Positions 49,040-57,663 of a stretch of DNA of 64,000 nt are shown piece by piece. The stretch covers positions 41,877-105,876 of IMG/VR virus record IMGVR_UViG_3300028569_000016; one strand, written 5' to 3'. This DNA comes from a virus. Numbering within the stretch: position 1 is the stretch's first letter; each line of letters opens with the position of its first letter. A program made the position numbers and the translations under genes. Below the pieces are notes generated by a model that saw nothing but the letters and a program-made list of their open reading frames with translations, had not been told where the DNA came from and searched no databases.

Positions 49040-49626
49040 GATAGTATTCCTTTATGTTTTAGAAACTCTAAGAGAATTAAGTTTTGCTGTTGTATGGTCA
49101 TATATTGATTATCAATAGTTATATCAAATAACGTTTGATCAAAATTCTCAGGATCCAAGGCCGTTTCGCTTGAATGATCAGAATTATATGGATTACGAGT
49201 TAGCTTTATAACAAAACCACCAGCTTTTTTAACAGCGTCCACCTCGTTAGGAAATCTGCAATCAGCAATTAAAGAAAGATACGACCTATCTTGTTCAATT
49301 CTTCTAATAGTAGCCTCTGACCATACGTTTTTTTGCATTTTACGAAACATATCCGTGCCAACTATTTGCATGACTTCTCTGGCCGTTAACTGTTTTGAGT
49401 CCCAATAACAGTCAACAAGCTCATTCTTTTGATCATCGGCACCATAACATTGGTCGTGTGTTAGTCCCAAGATATTGATACATATGTCTTTTTTTAATGG
49501 GTCGGCAAAATTATATATAGTATAATTCTTAATAGAATAGTCATTGATAGCTTTGCCAATAAATTCTGCACACGTTGTTTTACCAGACTGTTTTCTTCCA
49601 GCAAAAGCTATAATAAAATTAGACAT
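49033..49626 (-). CDS. Deoxynucleoside monophosphate kinase
   Basis: 197 residues. P-loop AGRKQSGKTTCAEF at 8-21 and the diagnostic IADCRFPNEVDAVKKAGG near 118-136, as in phage T4 gp1-type dNMP kinases. YNFADPLKKDI and GTDMFRKM are further family blocks. It phosphorylates dNMPs to dNDPs, feeding the ribonucleotide-reductase-based nucleotide supply of this phage. Overlaps the primase stop by 8 bases. Confidence 0.85.
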   Translation of the reverse strand: MSNFIIAFAGRKQSGKTTCAEFIGKAINDYSIKNYTIYNFADPLKKDICINILGLTHDQCYGADDQKNELVDCYWDSKQLTAREVMQIVGTDMFRKMQKNVWSEATIRRIEQDRSYLSLIADCRFPNEVDAVKKAGGFVIKLTRNPYNSDHSSETALDPENFDQTLFDITIDNQYMTIQQQNLILLEFLKHKGILSL

Positions 49627-50788
49627 GTATTTTTTCCATTTCTGGTATAATGATTTGTTTGATTTCCTCTACTGACATATCACCAATATCATTTTGATTA
49701 ATAGATAATGTTTTAATATTATAAGTGCGACAACACTTATCATGTATTTGTTTTATACCAGCCTGACCAGCATCATCATTATCTAATAATATTAGTAAAG
49801 ACATTGCGCCAGAACAATCTAGTAGCATTTTTTGTCTATCGCTCAGGGATGTACCGAATATTGCTACAGAATTTTTGATTCCAGCTTCTTCTAATCTCCA
49901 AACATTGCCAGGACTTTCTACAATAACAGATATGCCTGTTTTGAGTATATAGTCTTTAGCAAACCATAGGTTGTAAAGGCAGTCTTTAGCCTTAAAGTCT
50001 TTATTATGTTTCCATTTAGAGTATTTGTATCCATATTGATTATCTATGCAAGTCTTATCTGTGTCATGATAATAAGAACACTCTGAACACTTATTAAATA
50101 TGCTTCGTCCGCTACAGCCTATCATATGAGTATAGCTTGGGTCATAAATCGGAACAACCACACGATTAAACATTTCTTTATTAGGATTTGTACAAACTCC
50201 AATGTCATACCTATCTAGTATTTGTTTAGAATATCCTCTGCCTACATAATAGTCTGCTGGTATACTTAATGCCTTACGCACAGACTGTCTTGATGGCAGA
50301 TTAGATTGGTTTGTTACTACTGGAGATATAGTCTGTATATTATTAGTAAATATTTTTTTCTCTAAATTAGTATTATTGCTTTTAATATCTTTAATGTCTT
50401 TATTTAGAATCTTTAGTGCCATATCAAGAGTAGTATCAAATGGATATATTTCGTCACCCTCCGTAGACCAGTTATTATGCTTAACAGATAGGATACCTCT
50501 TAAGAAGCCTATGATAGATGGCTGGAATATTTTTTCACAATGGTGTGTTCTACATACCCAGTTTCCTCGATATGAATCTCCCACATAATATAAATTAAGT
50601 GAGGATTCATTATCTCCCCTGTGTATGGGACATGCCATAGTGATCATTTTATTATTATTGTATTTACAATTTAGATCAAAAGCTTCGCACAAAAGATCTA
50701 CATTGTCACACAACTCGTCACATATTGCTTTTATTTTAGCTTGACTAAGTGAACGAGATTTCTTCTTCGTGGGATTCATTATCAACAT
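49619..50788 (-). CDS. DNA primase (DnaG-type)
   Basis: 389 residues. Zinc module: CPIHRGDNESSLNLY and CRTHHC (about 53-90). TOPRIM: SVIVESPGNVWRLEEAG near 286 and LILLDNDDAGQ near 333 (E, D-x-D). Short for DnaG, with no C-terminal helicase-binding domain evident. It makes RNA primers for lagging-strand synthesis with the DnaB helicase whose gene directly precedes it and overlaps it by 44 bases. A start three codons later is possible; neither has a clear ribosome site. Confidence 0.87.
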   Translation of the reverse strand: MLIMNPTKKKSRSLSQAKIKAICDELCDNVDLLCEAFDLNCKYNNNKMITMACPIHRGDNESSLNLYYVGDSYRGNWVCRTHHCEKIFQPSIIGFLRGILSVKHNNWSTEGDEIYPFDTTLDMALKILNKDIKDIKSNNTNLEKKIFTNNIQTISPVVTNQSNLPSRQSVRKALSIPADYYVGRGYSKQILDRYDIGVCTNPNKEMFNRVVVPIYDPSYTHMIGCSGRSIFNKCSECSYYHDTDKTCIDNQYGYKYSKWKHNKDFKAKDCLYNLWFAKDYILKTGISVIVESPGNVWRLEEAGIKNSVAIFGTSLSDRQKMLLDCSGAMSLLILLDNDDAGQAGIKQIHDKCCRTYNIKTLSINQNDIGDMSVEEIKQIIIPEMEKIHV

Positions 50789-52226
50789 TTGTTATTTGGA
50801 ATGAGTTTTTAGATTGAGACGTATTATTACTTAATTCTAGTTTCGTTTGACCTTCTGTTATCTTAGCACACCAACCCTTCATATTACAATTAATATAATC
50901 ATTGTCTTCTAGGCCTCCTCCGTGCCTACTTACTAGTGGAATTAATTTACGATTACCAGCATTGGGGCCGTCCTCAGCTATTTCTTCATCAGACTTACGC
51001 TTAAAGATGGAAAAATTACTACATAGCCATATGATTCTATCAGAGCCAGATGCAGTGTCGGTACTTTCTTTAGTGATGCCGTCTCGATTAAGCTGAATAA
51101 ATGCTACTATAGGAACTTTATATTTTGTAGCAAAATTATGTAAGGATGTCATCATGAACCCGAGTACCTGATACTCTTTCATGTCCTGAGATATGCCAGC
51201 AGAATCCATAAGCTTCAAATAGTCATAAAAAATTACACAATCTTTAGCAGTTCCATCGTCATTAAGACCAACCTCTTTAATAACCCATCTTCTCATAATA
51301 GCAAGCTGCTCATCAAAAGGCTTTCCTGCTATAGATTTGTAATATAATTTTGTTGACTTTAATTTATTTTTAGCTTCGTGTATTTTGGATCTTAGGTCCG
51401 CAGAGTCTTTAAATTTACCAGTTTCTATAGTTTTAAGATCAACCTCTGTCATCATACCAATAACACGATTAATATGATCATCAGTTGTCATTTCTGTATC
51501 CATATTTAAAACTGGCACCCCACTATTTGCCAAATAATAACCCATGTTATCTGCTAGTAGTGTTTTGCCTATTTTAGGTCTTGCGGCTATAACATTTACT
51601 GTACTCTTTCTTAAGCCACCCCCTATAGCCCGATCATATATAGGAAATCCTGTAGATAAACCAACCTGATCAACTGGATTATCTTCTAAATTTTGAATGT
51701 ATGCATCAATATTCTTACCGATAGACTCAGGCTCTGTTTTGTTATCTCCAAGCAATAGACTAAGATCAAAAACCTTGCTTTCTGCAATATTTAGAATATC
51801 AGATATAGATTCTGATCCTGTGACCGCATTTAGTTCTTTTTGGGCTAGTCCTAACTGATCACTAATATTTCTTGCTATTTCAAGTTTTTTTATTTTTGTT
51901 GCAAATTTTCTAATATTGCTTTGATCTACTGGAAAATCTAATATAGCCTTGATATGCATGGCTTCGTCTTTTGACGATAAAATATCTTTATATCCTAGCT
52001 CTTGAGCTGCAGAATATATAGAAGCTAGGTCTATTTTAGCATTACTATCATTGGCATATATGTGTTGAATACACGCATATATAAATGAATTACTATCTAT
52101 AGTAAATGAAGCAGATGATACTAGGTCTGATATATCTAAGTAAGCGTTCTCGCCATACTTACATAGTCCTGATAATACTGCTCTTTCCGCAGATGGGTCT
52201 GTGAGTGTTTCTCTTAATTTTGTCAT
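50745..52226 (-). CDS. dnaB: Replicative DNA helicase (DnaB-type)
   Basis: 493 residues. The N-terminal domain (PSAERAVLSGLCKYG) is the DnaB N-domain; a helical linker precedes the RecA-like motor with Walker A ARPKIGKTLLADN (about 214-226), DTEMTTDD, Walker B CVIFYDYLKLM and H4-type IVAFIQLNRDG. It forms a hexameric 5'-3' helicase that unwinds the fork and recruits primase. No helicase loader gene is recognised nearby. The acidic C-terminus is longer than usual. Confidence 0.9.
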   Translation of the reverse strand: MTKLRETLTDPSAERAVLSGLCKYGENAYLDISDLVSSASFTIDSNSFIYACIQHIYANDSNAKIDLASIYSAAQELGYKDILSSKDEAMHIKAILDFPVDQSNIRKFATKIKKLEIARNISDQLGLAQKELNAVTGSESISDILNIAESKVFDLSLLLGDNKTEPESIGKNIDAYIQNLEDNPVDQVGLSTGFPIYDRAIGGGLRKSTVNVIAARPKIGKTLLADNMGYYLANSGVPVLNMDTEMTTDDHINRVIGMMTEVDLKTIETGKFKDSADLRSKIHEAKNKLKSTKLYYKSIAGKPFDEQLAIMRRWVIKEVGLNDDGTAKDCVIFYDYLKLMDSAGISQDMKEYQVLGFMMTSLHNFATKYKVPIVAFIQLNRDGITKESTDTASGSDRIIWLCSNFSIFKRKSDEEIAEDGPNAGNRKLIPLVSRHGGGLEDNDYINCNMKGWCAKITEGQTKLELSNNTSQSKNSFQITNVDNESHEEEISFT

Positions 52227-52227
52227 T

Positions 52228-52641
52228 TTAACCTGGTGTTGCTGAGCACTTATTACATTTAAAACGTTCTACGCCGCCATATAATAAAGATGCTTGTACT
52301 TTTTCTTCTTTGCCACAAACTCTACATCTAACACTTACCATTTGTAGTTTACGACTACGAGCAACCGGTGGCTGTACATATAGTTTTTGAGCTAAGCCTG
52401 GATCTTCCTTATGCATATTAACTTCTGGCATAGATAAAAACTTGTTTTCTCTTTTTATATCTTTGACTTTTTTAGTTTTAGCAATACTTTGCTGTTTAGT
52501 TGGCAATTTAACCTTTGTATCTACCTCATCTTCAGAGACATCTTCTTGAGATGTAGACTCTAATAATGCAGATAGGAGACCTATCATTTGTTTTATCTGC
52601 TCTGGATTTTTTAATAGATCCTTAATATTATCAGTGGACAT
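52228..52641 (-). CDS. Zn-ribbon protein of the replication operon, 137 aa
   Basis: The N-terminus is helical and acidic with a Lys-rich middle; the C-terminus holds CRVC and CNKC pairs that form a ribbon (residues about 105-132), after a conserved-looking RKLQMVSVRC. Lies one base before dnaB. A DNA-binding or loader-like accessory role is possible but not shown. Confidence 0.5.
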   Translation of the reverse strand: MSTDNIKDLLKNPEQIKQMIGLLSALLESTSQEDVSEDEVDTKVKLPTKQQSIAKTKKVKDIKRENKFLSMPEVNMHKEDPGLAQKLYVQPPVARSRKLQMVSVRCRVCGKEEKVQASLLYGGVERFKCNKCSATPG

Positions 52642-53119
52642 TTTTCACCTTATTCCTTTGAATTGCTATAATGATATCTGATAGATTTTTTAAACTATTA
52701 GATAGATAAGACAACCTATCCATTCTTTGCTTTGCGTACTTTTGTATCTTGTGTAGCCCATTAGCTTTTTCATTGTTCTTTATGGCCTGATATAGCTTTT
52801 CCATGTAGCCATATCCTTTATAGTTGCTGATATCATCAGCTACTGCCAGCTTCAAAGTATCCTCGGCCCAGTTATGTCTAGCTATCTCACGATTCAATAT
52901 TCTCTGAATGTGGAAAGCCATCTGTCCTAGCCTATATGCCATTTGAAAACAATCTTCTGGTGTGAGTTTTTCTATAACATCTCTACTCATAGATAGATAC
53001 TGATTTAGCTCTTGTGACGATTCACTATTATTAGACGAAGCTGGCAGACCAATTGATGATTCATACTCATCTAAAATCTTATCCCAGTGTTCTAATTCTT
53101 CCTTACTAGTTTTATGCAT
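52631..53119 (-). CDS. Helical protein next to recombination genes, 162 aa
   Basis: Nearly all alpha-helical (LTPEDCFQMAYRLGQMAFHIQRILNREIARHNW ... RMDRLSYLSNSLKNLSDIII), no zinc site. It lies two genes from recA, where phages often place recombination mediators or helicase loaders, but I recognise neither signature. Overlaps its neighbours by 8 and 11 bases. Confidence 0.45.
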   Translation of the reverse strand: MHKTSKEELEHWDKILDEYESSIGLPASSNNSESSQELNQYLSMSRDVIEKLTPEDCFQMAYRLGQMAFHIQRILNREIARHNWAEDTLKLAVADDISNYKGYGYMEKLYQAIKNNEKANGLHKIQKYAKQRMDRLSYLSNSLKNLSDIIIAIQRNKVKNVH

Positions 53120-53516
53120 GTGCTATTTTCTCCGTCCATTCGTGGGTTTTATTATAGGGTAGTTCTATGTATGTGATATTATTAATATGGCACCACTCCT
53201 GCTTTTCTCTGTCCCTTTTTTGCTGCTTCAAAAAATCTAATTTAGATCTATGATAAAATGGTGTGAATTCATAATGCTGTTCACCGTGAACCTCTATACA
53301 TTTTTTAGTTAATGGTACAAAAAAGTCTATATAGAGAATCTCTGATTTTCTGATGTGTATAGGAACCTCTTCTAAAATTTGTAGAGTAGGGAATGCTTCC
53401 TTAATAATATCCCTTGCTAATAGATGAAAGCTTGATTTATTATTTAAGCTACTCTTAGCAGTTAGTCCATTAAAAGTTAGTTTATACTCTACGCCATCTA
53501 AACCCATGGTCATCAT
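53112..53516 (-). CDS. Vsr-like PD-(D/E)XK endonuclease, 134 aa
   Basis: EILYIDFFVPLTKKCIEVHGEQHYEF gives the D ... E-x-H catalytic arrangement, followed by FLKQQKRDREKQEW and ITYIELPYN. Short single-domain nucleases of this type occur in phage genomes beside recombination genes. The start overlaps the recA stop (ATGA). Likely resolves or nicks DNA, exact substrate unknown. Confidence 0.65.
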   Translation of the reverse strand: MMTMGLDGVEYKLTFNGLTAKSSLNNKSSFHLLARDIIKEAFPTLQILEEVPIHIRKSEILYIDFFVPLTKKCIEVHGEQHYEFTPFYHRSKLDFLKQQKRDREKQEWCHINNITYIELPYNKTHEWTEKIAHA

Positions 53517-54523
53517 TTGATACCCATGGTTTCCTTGGTCTGAGCGAGTATTTTATCATAGGATTCTGGATTGTCAACAAGGAACTGTCTAAGTTTTTCT
53601 GTGCCTTGAAATTTTTGTATTTCTCCATTAACTTCTAGACTATACCAAGCTCCTCCCTTATTTATAATACCAATATCTATAGCTAACATCATAATTTCTG
53701 TAACCTTATCTATACCCAATCCATATCTGATATAAGAAGTTGCGGTACCTCCTGGTGGCCCAAGAGCAGAGCAAAGAACCTGCCACTCTACCTCTTGTCC
53801 GATTTGAGTATTATCGACCCCAAGTGTCCAGGGCTTGAATGTTTTTGCTCTCAGCTTAATATCTGTTTGATATGCTATTGCCTGACCGCTCTTTTCTTTA
53901 AACTCTGCCCCATATCCAGTTGGATTTCCCATAAGATGGGTAATACCAATAACTATATTTCTATTTACTGGTATAACATTGGAAACCTTCCTACAAAACT
54001 TTGCCAATAACTTAGCCCCGTCGGCTCTTTGCATTTTATTCATCTCAGAAGTAATTTCCGCCTCTGTACACAAAGCAGAATATGAGTCAATAATTAATAG
54101 ACATCCAGGCTCCTCATGAATTATTCTCTCTCCTATTTGTAAATACTCTTCTGCATTTAGAATTTTTCCTTCTTGAGAGCCTATGATATCAAACCTATCT
54201 AGGTCTAAACCCTTAATACCTTCTAGATCTCTTTTCTTTAATCTACCCTCTATATTTAGATAGTACACATGCCTTGGTTTTTTTAAAGTACCTTTATACA
54301 TATCTTTTTGTGCCGTTGCAGCAAAGTCTAATGACGTTGTTGTTTTGCCACATTTGGGCTGTCCAGTTAATACTACAAAACTACCTTCTGGAATACCACC
54401 AGATAATATCATATCCAATGAAGGAGATAGTGGTATAACTACAGATGCACGATCCATCAAAGCAGTAGCGCTTTGCATAACTTCTGAACCAAAATTCTTT
54501 TTAACATCTTCTTTAAGTGCCAT
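53513..54523 (-). CDS. RecA-like recombinase
   Basis: 336 residues. Walker A GQPKCGKTTT (about 54-63), LNIEGRLKKRDLEGI, Walker B GCLLIIDSYSALC, then EMNKMQRADGAKLLAKF and NIVIGITHLMGNPTG match the bacterial RecA core. The N-terminal helix is short and the C-terminal domain reduced, as in phage recombinases. It performs strand exchange in recombination-dependent replication and repair. Ends with ATGA overlap to the Vsr-like nuclease gene. Confidence 0.9.
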   Translation of the reverse strand: MALKEDVKKNFGSEVMQSATALMDRASVVIPLSPSLDMILSGGIPEGSFVVLTGQPKCGKTTTSLDFAATAQKDMYKGTLKKPRHVYYLNIEGRLKKRDLEGIKGLDLDRFDIIGSQEGKILNAEEYLQIGERIIHEEPGCLLIIDSYSALCTEAEITSEMNKMQRADGAKLLAKFCRKVSNVIPVNRNIVIGITHLMGNPTGYGAEFKEKSGQAIAYQTDIKLRAKTFKPWTLGVDNTQIGQEVEWQVLCSALGPPGGTATSYIRYGLGIDKVTEIMMLAIDIGIINKGGAWYSLEVNGEIQKFQGTEKLRQFLVDNPESYDKILAQTKETMGIK

Positions 54524-54995
54524 CGTCTAACTCTCTTAATTTAGAAATGATATTTTTTGATTGATTACTGTCTTTACGGAATTTTGAGCTTTTAATTTGC
54601 CTAGAATCATCATAGTTTTTTGATTCTTTTGTTTCTTCGACATCAAGCAACGCCTGTTCCTGCTCTATGATAGGTATCAGATGAGGAGCCCGCAAAGAAT
54701 AAATATTACGAGCCTTAATGTTTTTAAGTGCTTTAATAATAGCCTTTGCGCTGTACTGTTTAAGTAATTTATGTGCTGATCCTATCTGATTCCTATAAAA
54801 TTTTTCCCACTCTTTATTTGTCCAAAATTTATAATGCAAATCCATGTTGTCTTTGATTGCTTTATTTTCACAGATTATTTCAGTAATAAATTGCGCTGCT
54901 GATACATTTTTCCCATTAGAATATTTTGATGGGTAAGAATTTTTATCAATCATTGGGTCTAAAAATAAAGTCCTGGGTGTCTGTTCCTTTTCCAT
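54513..54995 (-). CDS. Hypothetical protein before recA, 160 aa
   Basis: Start chosen at ATG 54995 (MEKEQTPRTLFLDPMID), limiting overlap with the 54946 gene to 50 bases; an earlier ATG at 55016 is possible. DLHYKFWTNKEWEKFYRNQIGSA and IIKALKNIKARNIYSLRAPHL suggest a helical DNA-associated protein. The C-terminus is Lys/Ser-rich. Unknown function. Confidence 0.45.
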   Translation of the reverse strand: MEKEQTPRTLFLDPMIDKNSYPSKYSNGKNVSAAQFITEIICENKAIKDNMDLHYKFWTNKEWEKFYRNQIGSAHKLLKQYSAKAIIKALKNIKARNIYSLRAPHLIPIIEQEQALLDVEETKESKNYDDSRQIKSSKFRKDSNQSKNIISKLRELDDGT

Positions 54996-55269
54996 TAAAT
55001 TTCTTTTTAAGATCATCGTTAAGTGCAGATGCCTCCTGTGTCATAATAGCTACGCTTGCATTCTGTTTTTGTGAAGTTTTAGTTATCATAAGAGCCTTTG
55101 ACTTACTCTCTTTTTTTTCTGTAGTAGTCGGTTTAGGTTCAGAATGTACCCTTATAGCAGCTTCAACCTTCTCTATCCCTATGCCCAACTCTTCTGCAAT
55201 ATCTCCATGTTTTTTATTTTGAGAATGTAACCATAGGATAGCATATTCTTGATTCTTGTTCTTTTTCAT
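54946..55269 (-). CDS. HTH-containing small protein, 107 aa
   Basis: Residues 8-42 (YAILWLHSQNKKHGDIAEELGIGIEKVEAAIRVH) form a helix-turn-helix like that of sigma-70-region-4 or transposase-type binders. The C-terminal half (MITKTSQKQNASVAIMTQEASAL) is low-complexity. It may regulate the operon; no target site is recognised. Overlaps neighbours by 4 and 50 bases. Confidence 0.5.
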   Translation of the reverse strand: MKKNKNQEYAILWLHSQNKKHGDIAEELGIGIEKVEAAIRVHSEPKPTTTEKKESKSKALMITKTSQKQNASVAIMTQEASALNDDLKKKFNGKGTDTQDFIFRPND

Positions 55270-55610
55270 ACTAATACCTCTCTTTGTACATTATATAATA
55301 ATGACAGATTTTGTGAATTTAAAAATTTAAGATACATATCGAATATATTTTTATTAACCCCAATAAATCTAATATCCTGTTTATCAAAAAGGTTGTTAGA
55401 TATTTTTTTGTGACCATAAATATTAAACGGATTGAAAACACTATTACCATTTATCATAATATAGTATTTGACTTGCTTATCCTTATAGATTTTTTTAGCG
55501 TATATTTTCTTTGAATCGCTATCGACTACAGAATTTCCATCGCCGTCTTGAGCTACGCTATCAATATAACTAGTATAGTATTGGTCTTTATTAGAATTTA
55601 TGTTGGCCAT
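55266..55610 (-). CDS. Small protein, paralogue A of the 55947 product, 114 aa
   Basis: Shares with the 55947 product the order KIYAKKI, YYIMINGN, NPFNIYG and FDMYLKFLNSQNLSLL. Neither has a recognised motif. Two related genes two positions apart in the same operon point to an old local duplication. Confidence 0.5.
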   Translation of the reverse strand: MANINSNKDQYYTSYIDSVAQDGDGNSVVDSDSKKIYAKKIYKDKQVKYYIMINGNSVFNPFNIYGHKKISNNLFDKQDIRFIGVNKNIFDMYLKFLNSQNLSLLYNVQREVLV

Positions 55611-55945
55611 TTTGGCTTTTGTGGTTTCTTCATCCTTGACATTCCTTGTGGTAAAGGCTTATCTGAGGCTGCTTCCTTATAGTTATTATGGTTATCGTAT
55701 AATGATCTTTTTTGATCATCAGTCATTTTGTCTCTATTACGATTTGCCAAGTCTCCTATAGTTTTTAGTTCACTGTCTGATTTTTTAACAGATGCGGAGA
55801 GTGTTGATATGTCTTCGTTATAATCTCTATTAGATACCGCCTTGCAGACGGGGCATTTTTTAGGACTATCAGTATAATTACTAATAGAGAAAAATAATTC
55901 AAAACTATGCGAGCACTTCACACACTTATAAGAATAGGTTGGCAA
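55598..55945 (-). CDS. FmdB-type zinc-ribbon regulator-like protein, 115 aa
   Basis: MPTYSYKCVKCSHSFELFFSI is the classic FmdB/CxxC regulatory-protein start, followed by KKCPVCK. The first codon is TTG; it is accepted because the family begins exactly there. The C-terminal half is basic and disordered. Family members are small zinc proteins of uncertain, possibly regulatory role. Confidence 0.7.
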   Translation of the reverse strand: MPTYSYKCVKCSHSFELFFSISNYTDSPKKCPVCKAVSNRDYNEDISTLSASVKKSDSELKTIGDLANRNRDKMTDDQKRSLYDNHNNYKEAASDKPLPQGMSRMKKPQKPKWPT

Positions 55946-55946
55946 C

Positions 55947-56360
55947 TTACTTCAAGCTCCTATTAGCTTTTTGTAATAGTCTTAGATTTTTAGTTCTTAA
56001 AAAGTCTATATATGTATCAAAAACTGATTTATCAACCTCTTTAAAAGACCATTCGGTTTTACAAACCTTATCAACAAATTTAGACTTTTCTTTAACAGAT
56101 GAGTGTATCTGTACGGGGTTGTAAAGCTCATTCTTGGGATTTAACATTACATAATAACTATGATACTTTTTGTTATCGGCAATATGTCTAGGTTTCTTAT
56201 TAAGAATAGCTTTCGCATAAACAATATCTGATTGTTCATTGCTACAGGGATTATTGTCTGTATCTAAAAAATCTTGCCGACCCATAAGAGTATAATACTT
56301 ATTGTCTGGAATCTCATTGTCTTTGTGTTGTATGTCAAAATCTTTGATATTGATTTTCAT
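55947..56360 (-). CDS. Small protein, paralogue B of the 55266 product, 137 aa
   Basis: IVYAKAIL, YYVMLNPKNELYNPVQIHSS and FDTYIDFLRTKNLRLLQKAN align with paralogue A. The N-terminal 50 residues are extra. It lies one base before the FmdB-like gene and overlaps the HNH gene by 26 bases. Function unknown. Confidence 0.5.
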   Translation of the reverse strand: MKINIKDFDIQHKDNEIPDNKYYTLMGRQDFLDTDNNPCSNEQSDIVYAKAILNKKPRHIADNKKYHSYYVMLNPKNELYNPVQIHSSVKEKSKFVDKVCKTEWSFKEVDKSVFDTYIDFLRTKNLRLLQKANRSLK

Positions 56361-56925
56361 TGGTGTGTTCCGTTTTAATGAAATTTTCCCACTCTGGAGT
56401 ATAATCTATATTAGACAAGGCGTGGAACCATGGCAAGTATTTTTGATTATACGTGGGTACTTTGGGTTTATTTAATAGGGCCATACCAGCTTCTTCTGGC
56501 GTTTTATTAGCTTTTTTACGATTACACTTACAACACGCAGTAACTATATTGTGCCAACAGGTTGGAGACGTTTTATTTTTCCATTTAGATTTTGGTATAA
56601 CATGATCATAAGTTAATTTAAGACGATGATATTGTTTACCACAGTATTGACAAGTATGATTATCTCTTAAGAATAGATTCTTTCTTGAAAATTTTACATA
56701 TTTTCTATATGTGTGAATATAGGTATTAGATTTAATAATAGATGGAAGTCTATATTGGTTATTTAACCCAATAATATATTCGTTATGATATGCTAAAATA
56801 TCAATACTAGGATATTTTTGTTCTTGTGTTTTAATATACCAACAAATAGATTTTTTCCAATCTATGATAGTAACTGGGGTATAGTCTACATTCAACAGTA
56901 AACACGCTTTATGAATTTTGCTCAT
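56335..56925 (-). CDS. HNH endonuclease, 196 aa
   Basis: Start ATG 56925 (MSKIHKACLLLNVDYTPV); an ATG two codons earlier is also possible. CQYCGKQY, LTYDHVIPKSKW, CWHNIVTACCKCNRKK form the HNH domain with two Cys pairs. The N-terminus (LLNVDYTPVTIIDWKKSICWY) is the usual start of free-standing phage HNH proteins with this wing. Either a homing nuclease or a phage DNA-processing enzyme; its place inside a coupled operon favours the latter. Confidence 0.8.
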   Translation of the reverse strand: MSKIHKACLLLNVDYTPVTIIDWKKSICWYIKTQEQKYPSIDILAYHNEYIIGLNNQYRLPSIIKSNTYIHTYRKYVKFSRKNLFLRDNHTCQYCGKQYHRLKLTYDHVIPKSKWKNKTSPTCWHNIVTACCKCNRKKANKTPEEAGMALLNKPKVPTYNQKYLPWFHALSNIDYTPEWENFIKTEHTNENQYQRF

Positions 56926-57640
56926 GACCATCAAGTTTGGACATAATATGTGCTATAATAGGATTTCTAACAATATCAACATATTCTAATCTACTAGATC
57001 CAATTCCATTTACTTCACTAAGAAGTTTTGCCATAGTAGCAAAGCCGCCACGATATGATCTTTGCAAATCAGATTGCGCAACGTCTCCTGTTAATACCAT
57101 TTTACTATCCATGCCTATTCTGGTTAATAACATTTTTAATTGATCATAAGAAGCATTCTGACACTCGTCAGCAACTATAAAACACTTATGGAAACTTCTT
57201 CCTCTCATAAGCCCCAGAGGCACTATTTCTATTCTATTTAAAAGTTTAAGTTTATTATATAATGGTGATGTTATAAAATAATTAATTTCATCTAAAATAG
57301 GCAATAAATAGGGATGTAATTTTTCTTCCGCTGTTCCTGGCAAATAGCCAAGTTTTTCACCAGCTTCCAATACTGGTCTTGTGATTACAATTCTTTCAAT
57401 TTTTTGATTTAACAAAGCTTCTAAAGCCATACCTATTGCAATATGCGTTTTACCGCTACCAGCAACACCATGACAAAATGTAATAGTATTTTCTACGACT
57501 GTTCTTATATATTCTGCCTGATTGTGTGTTTTAGGCTTTAGTCTATTCTTAAAGTTAAAGATTACATGATCTTCTGGTACTAAATTAGCAGTTAGATCTA
57601 AGGCTTTTTTCTGGTTTTTTCTGGTTGTTTTTTTTCTCAA
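56909..57640 (-). CDS. PhoH-like ATPase
   Basis: 243 residues from a TTG at 57640, which has GAAAGG eight bases upstream and lies 23 bases after the reductase stop. No ATG exists in the N-terminal region; longer reading would use TTG or GTG and run 28 bases into the reductase gene. Walker A CHGVAGSGKTHIAIG, RPVLEAGEKLGYLPG, Walker B FIVADECQNAS and GDVAQSDL are diagnostic. PhoH proteins are ATP-binding, RNA-helicase-like and very frequent in marine phages; the role is unsettled. Confidence 0.87.
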   Translation of the reverse strand: MRKKTTRKNQKKALDLTANLVPEDHVIFNFKNRLKPKTHNQAEYIRTVVENTITFCHGVAGSGKTHIAIGMALEALLNQKIERIVITRPVLEAGEKLGYLPGTAEEKLHPYLLPILDEINYFITSPLYNKLKLLNRIEIVPLGLMRGRSFHKCFIVADECQNASYDQLKMLLTRIGMDSKMVLTGDVAQSDLQRSYRGGFATMAKLLSEVNGIGSSRLEYVDIVRNPIIAHIMSKLDGHEQNS

Positions 57641-57663
57641 GTTATTTACCTTTCGGAATAGAG

